Notes under the pieces: model-generated | Seen by the model: the letters and a program-made list of their open reading frames with translations, nothing else | Database searches by the model: none | Told to the model about the DNA's origin: nothing | Translations under genes and position numbers: made by a program | Source of the DNA: Grammothele lineata | Taxonomy: Eukaryota; Basidiomycota; Agaricomycetes; Polyporales; Polyporaceae | DNA: 64,000 nt | Direction of reading: 5' to 3' | Assembly: GCA_002150815.3 (NCBI GenBank) | Contig: NDFF03000041.1 | Coordinates: 1-64,000, forward strand | Shown here: positions 10,850 to 22,596 of the stretch, piece by piece | How positions within the stretch are numbered: position 1 is the stretch's first letter | How the letters are laid out: the number at the start of each line of letters is the position of its first letter

Positions 10850-12225
10850 TAGTGAAGGACGTGAAGGACGAAGCTGCGGTCGTAGGAATTAAAGGGGATG
10901 GGGTAGCGTCAAATCGGAGCCCCTAAGGGTGAGCTGTACACTGAGGATATGCAGCCATCGCACCCATTGCTATATAGGCCGCAGTTAGTAGCGCCGCCGA
11001 CGCGCGTCGGAGACGGTAGCTCATCCCGGCTCCTCGCTACCCGAAATACGAGCAGGACTATTCGCGAGCACACCAAACATAGAGGGGAGCGGCGTCGGCG
11101 TGTCCGTGAAAGCGATGCCTTTACGGCCACTGAATCGGCGAAGTGCAATGGAGAGCGGGAAGGCGTACTCAGCCGCGTCGTGCGAGGTTCCCTCGCGGCG
11201 TGCATCGCACCCCGTAAAGGGATAGAGAGGAGCCGAAGTGGACAGAAACGAAAAGACTTGCCGCGCTACTGCTGACTGCTGCATATGCAGCTATTGCCAC
11301 TACTCCCCAAACGGCAGGCCCAGAAAGAAAGAACGCCCCTAATGCCCCTAATGCTCAGCCCCGCAAGGGTGATGGTGGCGAATGTGAATGGTGACCTAAG
11401 GTCATGAGCCATGACATAGATGTTTCATGAGGCCGCGCAGTGGGACCACCCGGCATGTAGTCCGCCGCTTGCGAAGTATTACTACAGCTGAGAGCGCCAT
11501 TCATTGACGACAGCCGATGACTGAGTCAGCACAGGAGAGTGACAAGATGCGAGGAAACGTACGTCTCTATTCCAGACTTAACCGGGTGCATGGAATAAAC
11601 GGAAAGAAACGGCCGTGCACGTCGAGAGCCAGAGCGGCAAGCAACAATCGTGGCCTAAAGAACGCGCACCAGCTACTCCGAGCGTTGACGGGCCTCATCG
11701 ACACTTGTATGTGAGTAGGACACAGCACTGAACGTCGGCCAAGAGTTTGGAACACGGGGCTCGAAGGGTACAATCGAAGAGAACGGGCTGCCAGCGAAGG
11801 ACGATAAGAGCGTTGTTACTATTAGCAAGTGGACGCAGTTGTCTGAGTTTGAAATGAAACGAAGGAGGTGGGCGGAGTCTCAATTCAGTCTGATGAACGC
11901 GGCATCAGAAGTGAGAAGTTCAGCCTTCAAGTAACTTCCGATCCGCGCACTGTGGCCCAGTGTACAACCAAGCTCTTACTTCAAACCAAGTATACGCTCA
12001 AACGCTGTGAGTACACTATGAGACTTGAAAAACATCATTCACTAGGTCGAATATATTAGCTCGGATTATCCAAAAATTAAAGCACGACAGTCCTCTAGTC
12101 GAGATATCCCGCTGGGCCGTACACCGCGTCAGTGATAGTACTATGTCCGTAAGGATTGCAGTCCAAAAGTTCCTCCAGTCGCTGCAGGATCAAGATAGCA
12201 GGTATCTAATTGATCAGATAAACGT
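10850..12225. other. Intergenic, no gene supported
   Basis: No frame here has splice-consistent extension or domain similarity visible by eye. The segment next to 10849 should contain the N4 promoter. Confidence 0.35.
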
Positions 12226-12849
12226 CTAAGACTGGTTGATATTGATAGTGACGTTGGTTTTCTCCGTGTCGTAGTCGAAACCCTGACGTGCGTGCAGAAC
12301 TCGTCAGCCTTCCGTTTAACACAGCCAACAGCATGCATATGGGTACTTACAGTACCAGCGTTGGTCAGCGAGAAGTGCACGATGGACAGGAGCGCGGGAC
12401 CAGGCTTGATGTCAGACGGGATTTGGACGTAAAGTGTCTGCCGGAGGTCGGATGAGCGACTGTCAACTTGCTGGGGATTGAAGGGGCCGGAGTAAATGAG
12501 GAAGTCGCCCAGTGGGGGAAGCGACGCTGTGGCCCCACATGTCGCCTGCTTTCTGAAACGGCCAGACGAGGGCATGGGTGCTCCACAGTTCTGGATGCCC
12601 ACAGCGACAGAAACGTCCGTCCTGTGAAGGCCCATCAGAGGCTGTTTAATCCATCAGAATAGTGAGCTTCGTGATTTGAATATGCGGAAAAGAACAGATA
12701 CTCACAGTGTAATCGAGTTCCAGGGTGAAGTTGTGACCTGGCCAGAAGTCTTCGTTAGGCGTAGGCGCCACAATGTTCAGAACATTGAGCCCATGCACCA
12801 CGGATGCCAAGGTGGCTAGCGCGACAACGGCAGACTTGAAGAAGAGCAT
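12226..12849 (-). CDS. N5: small secreted protein, NIS1-like, diverged
   Basis: Exons 12849-12706, 12641-12351 and 12282-12226 encode 163 residues. The signal peptide MLFFKSAVVALATLASVVHG is close to that of N6. The mature part has WPGHNFTLELDYT, VSVAVGIQNCG, a longer insert with a second Cys (RKQATCGA), LIYSGPFNPQ, VQIPSDIKPG and VHFSLTNAG. The second exon is set to start at 12641 because only that acceptor keeps the phase. N5 and N6 form a distinct subgroup (LELDY.., ..IGxQNC). Confidence 0.78.
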
Positions 12850-12978
12850 GGCTAATGTAGGGAGTGGAAGGGTGAAAGGTAGATTGAACAAGAGTGTTCT
12901 ATAGAAGAAGAAGAAAAAGAGGGAGTGTTCAGAGGAAGAATGTACCTCTGTTGACTCGTTGAGTGTACTGAACAACTC

Positions 12979-12986
12979 CTTTTATA
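12979..12986 (-). promoter_or_regulatory. TATA box of N5
   Basis: TATAAAAG on the minus strand, about 130 bp upstream of the N5 ATG. Confidence 0.45.
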
Positions 12987-13509
12987 GGGTGTCGGAGGAT
13001 AGGGCCCACACAGCACGACGCTCGTACGCAGTGCGCTGGTTGCGTAATGGATGGGTGAGCGCAAGTTACGGGCAACTGTATGCTCTCGACGTCTGTGCAG
13101 ACTACAAGAGATATCAGCGCGCAATCATACAATGTGTCCATGTAGGCGTAGACATCATCATGGGCGTTGCGAAGCGGAAGAAGGGGTAGGTATCGAGGAC
13201 CCATATACTCGCGATTGAAGAAAAGAAGACTCATCAACATACAGCGACCTTCGGCACATCTATGGGATGCATCGTCAGTGACCTAGGTTACTTCTCTCGT
13301 ATACCTTGAAGTCGGGCAACTCCAGCGACCGTGCCGCGCTGATGACCTTCTGGAAACCATGATCATCACGATAACACACCATTAACGAAGAGCGCACTCT
13401 CTCGAGCGCATGGCTGTGACTTGGGCGCGGCCGAAATCAGTCCGAATTTGAAGGTCTGCCTGCTTCAGACTGAGGACGGTACGGACGTCCGACCGCACAC
13501 AGCCTTCCC

Positions 13510-13825
13510 CATGAATTGCCCGGAACATTAAAATCATTATCAACATTCAAGTTGCTTTGCCCATTAGTTTGTGTTGGATATAGGCGTTTGAGCTCGGACT
13601 ATCGGACTTTGTATAGGTTTGATAATCGCTTTCTCGTGTTTGTTTACTTCGCTACAGTTGCTTTATCTACCTTGATAATGCCTCTTGTAGTTCGTTATTA
13701 CTCTACTTTACATAGCTCTGTGTATCCCTTGTGGTACTTAATAGCTCTCGCTTGTAGCCTCTCAATCAAGTGGTTTCCGCCTCATCTCTCCCGCTCGCCC
13801 GTATTTCCAACAGTTTGCGGCTAAG
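13510..13825. other. T-rich, strand-asymmetric segment in a gene-free gap
   Basis: Within the gene-free interval 12850-14055, this stretch is much richer in T on the plus strand than its surroundings and has few C/G-rich codons. One frame stays open for 102 codons but shows no domain. It could be a degraded transposon part; nothing more can be supported. Confidence 0.3.
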
Positions 13826-14055
13826 CGCGAATACCATGCCAAGGGCACCGAAAAGTAATTGGGACCCAAGATATGAAACGCACACGAACAATTAAAGAAC
13901 CATTGCACTTGAAGGGCTATAGCGTATACACTAAGCGTGAACGTGGTACGAATAATTGGAGTAGTCCGTAAATGTCCGGGAGTCCGATTCCATACTGCAC
14001 TATCCGCCCGGCCTCGTCATAGGGCCTAGAAACCATGAAGCATACTACACAAGAA

Positions 14056-14633
14056 TCACTGGCCGATGTTGAGGGTCACGTTAACTGTCTCGAGGAGCGG
14101 CGAGAATCCCTACGCCGGGAACAACCGCGTCAGCGCCTCATTTTGACAAACGAGTCAGTCATAATACCACTCACCGCAGCCGACCGGCCAAGGAAGAAGT
14201 GCGAGACGGTGAGGATCGCAGGGCCAGGCGTAAGGTCCGCGGGGACCTGAAGGTGGAAATCCTGCACTTTGTCCGTCATGCCGCTCCCGGGGATCATCTC
14301 CGGCGCAAATGGCCCCGCGAATAGAATTTCGTTCCCGAGAGCAGAAGCCACGCCGTCACAAGTGTTGCCACTGAACTTGGCAGAGGACGGGCAGTTCTGG
14401 AGGCCGATTGCCACGGAGACGTCCTGGGTGACGCTCATGCCGGGCTGAGGGAAGAGATTAAGTACATCTAATGAACGCGATAAATAGAAAAAGAAGACGT
14501 ACACGGTAGTCGAGCTCCAAGACAAACTGCTGGCCGGGTGTGAGGGTGTCCGTGCTATTGGGAGAGTGATCTGGAGGCCGCACGCAGCGGAGGCGAGAGC
14601 GGCCAGGACAACAACAGCAGACTTGAAGAACAT
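14056..14633 (-). pseudogene. N6: NIS1-like gene with a frameshift in exon 1
   Basis: Exons 14633-14503, 14444-14175 and 14109-14056 align with N5. Exon 1 is 131 nt, whereas it is a multiple of three in all five sisters. The start frame gives MFFKSAVVVLAALASAACG, but the family motif LTPGQQFVLELDYR is read in another frame, so one base is missing (or two gained) between the signal peptide and that motif. Exons 2 and 3 are intact: VSVAIGLQNC, NTCDG, LFAGPFAPEM, LTVSHFFLG and NVTLNIGQ. Either a recent pseudogene or an assembly/sequencing error. Confidence 0.7.
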
Positions 14634-16379
14634 GGCGAAAGGGGAGTGAGGAAAGGAAAGGGGTAATGCGGAACGGCGGGGGGTTTGAAGGAAGGTGCGA
14701 TGGAAAAGACACAGACGTGACACAGAGAAGTGCACCTCTGGTTTTCCGGAAGGCTCCCTGCGTCTTCTTATATGCCTCTCTCCGGCCCCCATACACCTGA
14801 TGCGACACTGCACGGAGGCGGGCAGCGGCGGACTGCGCACGGGTAGTGGCATACCAACAGACCTCCGCTCCCACTAGGAGACTCGGCAGCTGTACGGGGA
14901 ACGTGCGACCGCGCCTCCTCTGTGCTAGCATATGCTGTGCGAACGTAAGCGGCGGGATGATGAGACCGCAGGGACCGAAACATACCACCGCTCATCGAGA
15001 GACCTTCCCGTGACAAGCAAGAAGACGTAGCTTGTTATAAAATGCTTGAGGCGTTAACTTTCAGTCACTTCATTGTACGACACCTAGAAGTTCCCAGACT
15101 CAAAGGAGCTTTGTAAGGGAGTGTTGAGCCATGAATAGCATCACGCACCGTCAATATGTTGGGTGTTGGGGTCCGAAAAGCGCGGAGATACCGCCTTACG
15201 GTCCAAGAACCTTCACGAACTTCGGCCCGGCTTGATGTATAGCGCGCTTGATATCTTCAGCGGCTCGCGCTACAGCAGCTCTGGCGGTGCTTGCGCGGAG
15301 CACAAATACGCAACCACATCCCCCCTTGCGGGCGTAAAGCACACTTGTCAAACAGGGAGTCTTACAATCTTCGAGCGACAACGCTCACGTAGGCGTGATC
15401 TCCTTGAGCTAAACGTGAGCCATTGTCTCCAGACATGGCCCGGCCCTCTAAAATCAAATGTATGTGAAGAAGATTCGATTAACGTCTCATACCACCGCCC
15501 GCCAGCGATGCACTCACCGCACAGTGGATTGACGCGGAGCTACGCGCGCCAAACACGTCACCGAAGTTGCCATCCTCGACCGGCAGTGCACAGATGCGCA
15601 CATGTTGCGCAAGAATGTGGACCATGTACTTGGCAAAGTACTACACTGGCCTTGGCGGATGAGGTTAGAGCATTGCCTAGGGGCACATATTCCTGCCGCC
15701 AAACAGTTTCTGTTCAGTTCGCATGCATACACGGGGTTGATTGCTGTAACTGTGGCCTGCTAGGAGATGGATATTTTGCCATCTCCGAGGTCAGTGTATC
15801 TCGTCTGCATTCGATGTTGGACAACTCACCGCCGAGTTGACAAGTCGTTGCTCGTGTACTGGCCCTGGGGTCTCTAGTTTTTCGACGCCTCTGAACCATA
15901 GGTAGTCCTAATCAGCGTCGCGTCGAAACATGTATATCAGACCAGTCGAAACGAGTTGGGGACAAGGGCGACGGGCTTCCATGACGGTTATTTTATAATC
16001 GAATTTGAAGATGTCGGAAGGAGGAAAGAGAACGACACTAAGCGGGGCCCCCTTCAGCTACTTGGATTACGTAGCGCCCTGATACCTGTATCTGCCATTT
16101 CTCTCTTCAAAGATATGTATGTATTAGCTCGAAGCTGCGTGTGATGGTTTGAGCGTATTCATACACTTGTTACGCAGCGAAGAGCGAGCAAACTTCTCTA
16201 TAGAGACCAGTGGCATGAAGGTCGGAAGGAAACAGCGCTTTTCACACCGATTCACCATCGAACCGCCCGCCCACCCTTAAAGCTGACAGATTCCCAGATC
16301 GAAGGCGGCACCGATGAGACGCAGGGATAACTAGGCGTCACCGCGGTTATACGAACAGAGTAGATCTGCTGCGATCAGT
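14634..16379. other. Intergenic, no gene supported
   Basis: A 225-codon plus-strand frame (15163-15840) has no start context, domain or splice support and is probably chance. Short CTCACCGC words near 15510, 15828 and 16427 recall the duplicated block upstream of the membrane-protein genes, suggesting decayed copies of that sequence. Confidence 0.35.
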
Positions 16380-18092
16380 CAGATACCGAAGCCACTAGAG
16401 TCGATCTTTACAAGTAACTGCTCACCGCCACGCAGTTTTGAGGGACCCCTAGGCCGGGAGCCCGTCATGGAGAGCTGCGCGTATTGCTCAGTCTCAAGGC
16501 TTACAGACTCGTTGAGACGTCGGGCCGCGTCGGCGGAGGCACGGCCCCCGATTCACCACGCCCTACGATTCACGAAGTGTTCAGCGTTCAGCCCCAGGCG
16601 AGCTCGCGAGGGACTTGTCAGCGAGATAGCGAGGGTTGACTAAATAGCGGAGGCACCTCCGAGGCTAAAGAGGCCAAGAGCACTCGATGGCGGGACGCAG
16701 CATGGGCTGCGGATCGAAGCCTAATCGAAGACGCGTCCAGCCCTTCCCACGGGCGCGTCGAGCCAATGGCGACGCGTACCGCATTCGACGCGATCCTGAT
16801 GGCGCGCAGGGAGTGCATTCTAACGTGCCTCGTCACCGTTGCGCCGCCGTGCGTAGTGTAGGCTAGGCTCCTCATGTCGTGCTCGTATATGAGCAAGGGC
16901 GGCGAGCGGGAAAGATGTTTCTTTGTTCTTGTCCTCGCTCGCGCACCGCCCATAGCGTATCTTGAACGTGTTCTGCCTCCAAGACCACCGCCTCGAGCTC
17001 CGAGTCTCGACTTACCGCGCATACATCCACATCCACACGCAGTCACGTCCTCGCACAACCAAGAGATCCATTTGAGGTGAGTTACACATCTACGCGCCTT
17101 CAAGCTCGCTGTTAACGGCGTGTCTTCCGTAGTAATTGATCGTGAAACAACGCGCACCCGCCCATTGCTCCTTTATTCGTCCCTACCCTCACATCCCCTA
17201 CACCATGATCTCCGGCGTCGGCATCAACAACGAGAAGCTCCCCAGACTCGAGCGCGACAATGCGAGGTTCAATCCACTAGTGGACCCGCCCGCGTACTCC
17301 GAGCGCGAGCCGCCGGTCCCTGTGGGCTCCTCTCCCGACGTGCCCTTCTCACCCGTTCCTAGGCCTAGGTCGTCCTCGCCCTCTATCCTTGCGCCCGCAC
17401 CTGTCCTTGGAGAGCAATTCTCTACGTCCCCGCCCACCGCCTATGCGCAGCTCGCGCACGTCCATCGGTACTCCTCCGCATCCTCCTCCACGAGCCCCTC
17501 ACCCTCCCGCGCATCCTCCTTCTCTTTTTCCTCCCCTACCCGTCCTTCCGTCGTGCCCAACTATAAGCCCTCCCGCTCCCGCGGCGCCAAGGTCGGCCGC
17601 GCGGTAGGCGCGGGCTTCCTCGCAGTCGTCATCCCACCCATCGCGATCTCCGCCGCACTCGTCTACGGGACCGGCAAGTTCCTCGAAGGCGTCGTCCGCG
17701 GTGTTTCCATCACACCCGAGCTGACGCTCAAGGCGTACCGCTCGAAGAACGCGAGGAAATTACGGCGCGTATTCGGGGAGAACCTGAGCGCGGAAAACTT
17801 GACTGTCGGGGGGAGCGCGGCGGGAAAGCACTGGTACGGAGACTGGCACGAGAGGATTGACGATGCGCCGCGCCCGCGCCCGCGTGCGCGCAGCTTGGAC
17901 CTCAGCCCCCGCCCATACACCAGCCTGAGCCGCGGCCCGCGTTCGCCCGTGTCGCCCCTCTCGTCGGGCACGACGCGCCTTGAGTGGGTGCCGCCCGCGT
18001 CATCTCCCAAGCGCGCGTACACGGACCAGTCGTCTCCGACCCGCCTGACGAAGGCGAGCACGGTATCTGCGGAGAGCCCCTCCTCTGCCTAG
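16380..18092 (+). repeat. Tandem duplication, copy 1 (upstream region plus membrane-protein gene)
   Basis: Sequence from about 16380 resembles that from about 18810: shared words include CGATCAGTCAG, CTCACCGCCACGCAG, GACGCGTCCAGCCC and the leader before the ATG. A 5'-UTR intron occurs in both copies (17077-17132 here). The unit length is about 2.4 kb. The duplication thus includes promoter and leader, not just the coding region. Confidence 0.7.
17205..18092 (+). CDS. S1: PPAY-motif single-span membrane protein, 295 residues
   Basis: Single coding exon. The N-terminus reads MISGVGINNEKLPRLE, followed by DPPAYSEREP (PPAY at residues 28-31). A Ser/Pro-rich disordered region runs to about residue 125. 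A basic patch (PSRSRGAKVGR) leads into one hydrophobic segment, about 133-156, then a conserved juxtamembrane block LKAYRSKNARKLRRVFG and a disordered Ser/Pro/Arg tail. PPxY motifs bind WW domains of Nedd4/Rsp5 ubiquitin ligases, so an Rsp5 adaptor or client role is possible (inference). A leader intron at 17077-17132 precedes the start. I do not recognise a named family. Confidence 0.75.
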   Translation: MISGVGINNEKLPRLERDNARFNPLVDPPAYSEREPPVPVGSSPDVPFSPVPRPRSSSPSILAPAPVLGEQFSTSPPTAYAQLAHVHRYSSASSSTSPSPSRASSFSFSSPTRPSVVPNYKPSRSRGAKVGRAVGAGFLAVVIPPIAISAALVYGTGKFLEGVVRGVSITPELTLKAYRSKNARKLRRVFGENLSAENLTVGGSAAGKHWYGDWHERIDDAPRPRPRARSLDLSPRPYTSLSRGPRSPVSPLSSGTTRLEWVPPASSPKRAYTDQSSPTRLTKASTVSAESPSSA

Positions 18093-18800
18093 TACCGGGA
18101 CGCTGCGTGTGCACCATCGTTCTCCCGAGCCTCTTTGGCTCGTGCCTACCATTCCTCTTGCTCTTTCGTTCATGTCTCCCTCGCCTTCGCTCGCGCTTCC
18201 TGCGGGTGGTGATCACGGGCTTGGTTTATTAGGTTTCTGTTGTATGCAGTCTCTTGTATGTTCCGTCGTGTACTTTAGTAGCGTCAGGACAATGACAATC
18301 TAGAACAGCAGTGACGTACATAAAACTTGCTTCGTCGACTTAGAAAAGACGTCTAAAGAAGAAAGACGCCGAGCAAGCTTCCTCACCAACTCCTTAGGAC
18401 ATGTTGCTCTCCAACACCTGCATCGTTCACTTGACGTGTCCGTTCATCATTCAGGTAGGTATGTCGTGACGCTCCCTCAGTCCGGTTAGCGCGATTTTCT
18501 TAGAGGCGGCCCGCTCGCTATCCTGAAGAATCTATACGACTGCTGCGTAGCGGAAGATGAGCAATCTCCTTAAACACCGGCGACGAGTCCTGAGGTCTGA
18601 CGGCGCCTCTGCCTAGGGACCTAGCAGGACAGAGGTCAGAACGTTATACACCAGTTCAGCGTCGAACGACTCGCCCACACTTCACACTGAGACGTTTCCA
18701 AGTTGGAGCCTGGATCAGTGATAATGAACAGGAACAACCGAGCATAAAGACACATCAAAGCCGCACGAGCAGTGACGGCGCCGCTCAAGGCCACACGAAC
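18093..18800. other. Intergenic between the two duplicated units
   Basis: No gene is seen. The first 200 bp are the 3' flank of S1. Confidence 0.35.
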
Positions 18801-18809
18801 TGAATGGGA

Positions 18810-20691
18810 AGGCTGCGATCAGTCAGAATCCGGAGCTACGCGTAGTCGATCTCGTACGTACTCACCGCCACGCAGTGTCAAGCGATCCCTATCGTAAGAG
18901 ACCGTCGCTGTGAGCTGCGAACTGCCAGCCCGCGCACTGCTCGGTTTGAAGACTTACGGCCTCGTCGGACGGTTGGGATACCAGAGCCCCCTCTCGCCGC
19001 TCTGTATCTCGGCGCAAGGTTTCAGATCTTCGAGCGAGAACGCTCAGCACAATAGCAAAGAATGCGAGCGTGCTTCCGAGACAACGAGGCTGAAGAAGGA
19101 ACGGCGGCATCACACGTGAGCGCGAAGATGCCAGATGGCAGGACGCAGCAAAGGCTGCGCGTCGAAGACGCGCTCCTCGACGCGTCCAGCCCTTTCCCAC
19201 GACCGTGTCCAGCCAACCGCGAGGCGCACCGCCCGCGACGCGCCGCTGCGCATCGATGGTGCGCAGCGAGCGCATTGCAGTGCATTGGCAGCGTGCCTTC
19301 GAGCTGCCGTGTGCGGCGCAGGCTGGGTTCCCCACGATGTGCTTGTATTTGAGGGAGGGCGGTGAGCGAGGGTAGTTTTCCTTGTTTTCGTCCTCGCTCG
19401 CTCACTACCCTCACATACGAGCGAACTTATCGAGTCCGAGTCTCGTCTCGTCGAGGACTACCAAGGCGCATACAACCACCAGCACCCGCGCTCGCATTAT
19501 CACACAAGCAAGCGAAATTGCGCGTCCACTTAAGGTGAGCTGCCTATCCGCACGCCTCGAGTCAGCCACTGACGGCTATCCTCCATAGGAACCGATCGTG
19601 ACACAGCGCACACTCATCCGCCACCTTTACCTCTACTATACACCATGATCTCTGGCATCGGTATCAACAACGAGAAGCTCCCCAGGCTCGAGCACGACAA
19701 AGCGAGATTCAACCCAATGGCAATGGACCCGCCCGCGTACTCCGAACGCGAACCGCTCGCCCGCGGCTCCTCCCTCGCCTCGCGCTCCCTCGACGCGCCC
19801 CTCCCGCCCGTCCCCGGGCCCTCCTCCCCCTCCACCTCTGCGCCAACACCTGTTCTCGGAGGACACCTCTCCGCATCTCCTCAGATGGCTCACGCGCAGC
19901 CTGCACACCTCCACCGATACACTTCCGCGTCCTCCTCCGCATCCTCCTCCACGGGCCCAACCACCTCCCGCCCCTCCTCCCTCTCCTCCTCCGCCCGCCC
20001 CTCCTCCCTCTCCTCCTCCGCCCGCCCCTCCCCCTCCCCCAGCCCCAGCCCCAGCACCAAATCCAAGCGCTCCCGCTCCTCCGGCTCCAAAATCGCCCAC
20101 GCGATGGGCACAGGCCTCCTCGCGCTCGCCGCCCCCCCCGTCGTGATCGCAGGCGCGGGGATCGCCACCTCCGCCGCGATCCTCTACAGCTTAGGCAAGC
20201 TCCTCGAGGGCGTCGGACGCGGGGTGTCCGTCGGGCCCGAGATGATGTTCAAGGCGTACCGCTCGAAGAAGGGGAGGAAGATGCGCAGGGCGTTCGGGGC
20301 GAACGTCAGTGCGGAGAGTTTGGACGTTGGGAGGAAACACAGGCATGAGATGGCGAACGCGAGCGGCGCGCCTCGCTCGCGCCCGCGTGCGCGTAGCTTG
20401 AGCCCGGGGTGCGGGTACAGCCCGCGCGAGCCCCTCTCGCCTGTCTCGTCGGGCCCGACGCGCGTAGAGCCGCCGTCGCCCTTGCGCGCGTACCAAGTCC
20501 AAGACCCAACACTGAGCCCGACGCGCCTCTCGAAGCAACGCCCGGTCCCCGCCCGCCCGTCCAACGGGACGCTGCAAGCGCACCATCGTTCTCCTGCGCC
20601 TCCGCTCCCCGTGCCTGCTATCTTCCCCGTTCCGTCTACCTCGTCTCCCTCGTCTGATTCTGCTCCTTCGTCGCATCCGCGCGGGTGGTAA
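18810..20691 (+). repeat. Tandem duplication, copy 2
   Basis: Matches copy 1 in order: diverged upstream block, leader with 5'-UTR intron 19535-19588, and coding exon. Substitutions and small indels are frequent upstream but fewer in the coding ends, so the duplication is not very recent. Confidence 0.7.
19645..20691 (+). CDS. S2: PPAY-motif single-span membrane protein, 348 residues
   Basis: Paralog of S1. MISGIGINNEKLPRLE starts the protein, and PPAY is at residues 29-32. The hydrophobic segment is about 153-182 (MGTGLLALAAPPVVIAGAG..), and the juxtamembrane block is MFKAYRSKKGRKMRRAFG. It is longer than S1 mainly through Ser/Pro-rich expansion, including a tandem repeat of RPSSLSSSA (two units, 27 bp each) near residues 109-127. 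Conservation of both ends and of the membrane segment, against a freely diverging linker, indicates that the PY motif and the membrane-proximal basic block are the functional parts. Confidence 0.75.
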   Translation: MISGIGINNEKLPRLEHDKARFNPMAMDPPAYSEREPLARGSSLASRSLDAPLPPVPGPSSPSTSAPTPVLGGHLSASPQMAHAQPAHLHRYTSASSSASSSTGPTTSRPSSLSSSARPSSLSSSARPSPSPSPSPSTKSKRSRSSGSKIAHAMGTGLLALAAPPVVIAGAGIATSAAILYSLGKLLEGVGRGVSVGPEMMFKAYRSKKGRKMRRAFGANVSAESLDVGRKHRHEMANASGAPRSRPRARSLSPGCGYSPREPLSPVSSGPTRVEPPSPLRAYQVQDPTLSPTRLSKQRPVPARPSNGTLQAHHRSPAPPLPVPAIFPVPSTSSPSSDSAPSSHPRGW

Positions 20692-22596
20692 GCAAGGGCC
20701 TGCTTCGTTCCGTTTCCGTCTTCGTTTCTGGTCTCTTGTGGAATTGGATATCGCAACACCCTCCTTTGTATGTATCATGGCGTATTGAATCCCGGGTTTC
20801 CTTCCGGTGTATAACAGGACAGGACTTTCCTCTCGGACTATAACTCTCCTGGATAGTAGAGCGCAGTTTTAGTAGCTACATAACAGTCGCTCCTTATATC
20901 ATTTCTTTCACCGTCGACCACCGAATGAGCGCATACAGCCACTGGCACACAGGAAGATCCTCCCGTCGGAAAAAAGAAGACGAGTTTATATGCTGTGCCG
21001 CCTGAGAAGCTCGCTTGTCCTTGCGCCTCCTCGATATCCCGCCATGGCCAAATCAGGTACATGCCACGATCCATCTCAAGCCATGCGGCGTGAGGTTTGG
21101 CAACACCAGGCAACACCCGAGCGAACACGACGGGACGCCGATCCTTTCGCCGCTTTTGTCTATCGATGCAGATTTAGATTTAGCAGACGTCGAGAAGCGG
21201 CTGGAGGAGCTCCCGGCTACTCAAGCGGCCGTGCGGGTCTGGGAAGGCAGCTGCGTGAGCGTGGGGCCGCTGCTGCTGCGCAGTGAGTTGGCGAGTTGGG
21301 TGGGATCTTCGGCGTTCGCGCCAGGCGGCGACCGTCCTGGTAAAGACGCTTCAACAGGTCAGCTCGAGAGTCGACGGCCTCGAGTCTCGACCGTTAGCCT
21401 CTGACATACTAAGTAAACGTACCGCGAGTGTCGGGGTTTCAGCGCTTCAGACGTCAAGAGGACGTCGGTGTCCGAGCTGACAGTAGGGCCACACCGGTCG
21501 GACCGACACTAAGGCAGTGGCAGGAGTCCGGCAATGGTACAGGCGGAGGGAACGTGTGCGGAAACTTACGCCCACTCTATCTTAGTTTATTGGCTAACCG
21601 CTAGCCAGGCTAAGTAAGAATGATGGCGATGTATAAGATCAACATTTCCCTTGGGCGACGTTAGCCACTATCCAGTACGAGTCAGCCGTTTCATAGCGAG
21701 ATCTGCGGGGGAAGATGACCGCCCTGACATTTCCCGACGTCCTCGAGGGGCGCAGACGCCGCCGCACGCCAACATCCGCCAGTAGACCGACATCGAGCGG
21801 GCGGGTGTCCGGATAAGTCCTGAGAAGACAAGAAGTGATGGTGGAGCAGCTCAGGGGCCGCTGCCTCAATCGAGCTGGAGATGAGGCACGCCCGCCAGTC
21901 GCGCAGGGCGCATTATGCTCAGCACTGTGGCGCTCTTGCGTCGACGGTTGCGTCAAGAGGGAGCCACGCTGCGTGGCGCTTCGCCGTGCGACAAAACGTG
22001 CAAGGGGCACTCGCCCAGCCTGGCCATGCAGGAGCCAGGTTACGACCTCGTCCGAAACCTACATACACCGGGGACATACGAGCGGACTTGGATGCCGACG
22101 TATGCGGAGACAATGTCGGCGCAAACACGGGGTCTGGGGAGGACTGGAGGGGGCGATGGCCATCTGGGGCCGGATCGCGGTGAATACAGGGGAAAGGGCG
22201 AAGAAGGCAGCGCACGCTGCCGGCGGCAGAGTCAGCAGGGGCCCCACGCCATTGAGAAGCGCGTACGTCGATGCTGGCGCGCGGACTGCGCGTGCCTGCA
22301 CGCGTGCCCCGTGGGGTCGTCGCGGGTGCGCTGTGCGGGCCTGGGGAGGCTGAGCGAAGCGAGGAGGCGAGGGCGAGGCTGGGGGCGGGGCCGCGGCGGA
22401 CGAGTGCGAGCGGGACACAGGGGCAGGGGCGGGCGGAGGCGGGGCGGACGTGCGCCGGGGCCCACCGGGAGGAGAGATGGAGAGAAAAAGAGGGCGCGCG
22501 TGACCCCGAGGGTGGGTCAAAAGAGGGAGCGGCCCCTCGGTGGTGAGTTTGCTTCCTGCCTTCACCGCCTGAACAGCGCACGACGCTCACGACACG
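20692..22596. other. Intergenic, GC-rich to the right
   Basis: Open frames around 21.8-22.6 kb occur in up to five frames at once and reflect high GC content, not genes. The last 100 bp should be the leader of the next gene. Confidence 0.4.

Noticed and set aside
15163..15840. 225-codon plus-strand frame
   Set aside because: No recognisable domain, no paralog, no intron structure, mixed composition; most likely chance.
16618..19414. Minus-strand frames sharing some similarity upstream of S1 and S2
   Set aside because: Their likeness follows from the duplicated DNA; the two copies do not keep the same frame.
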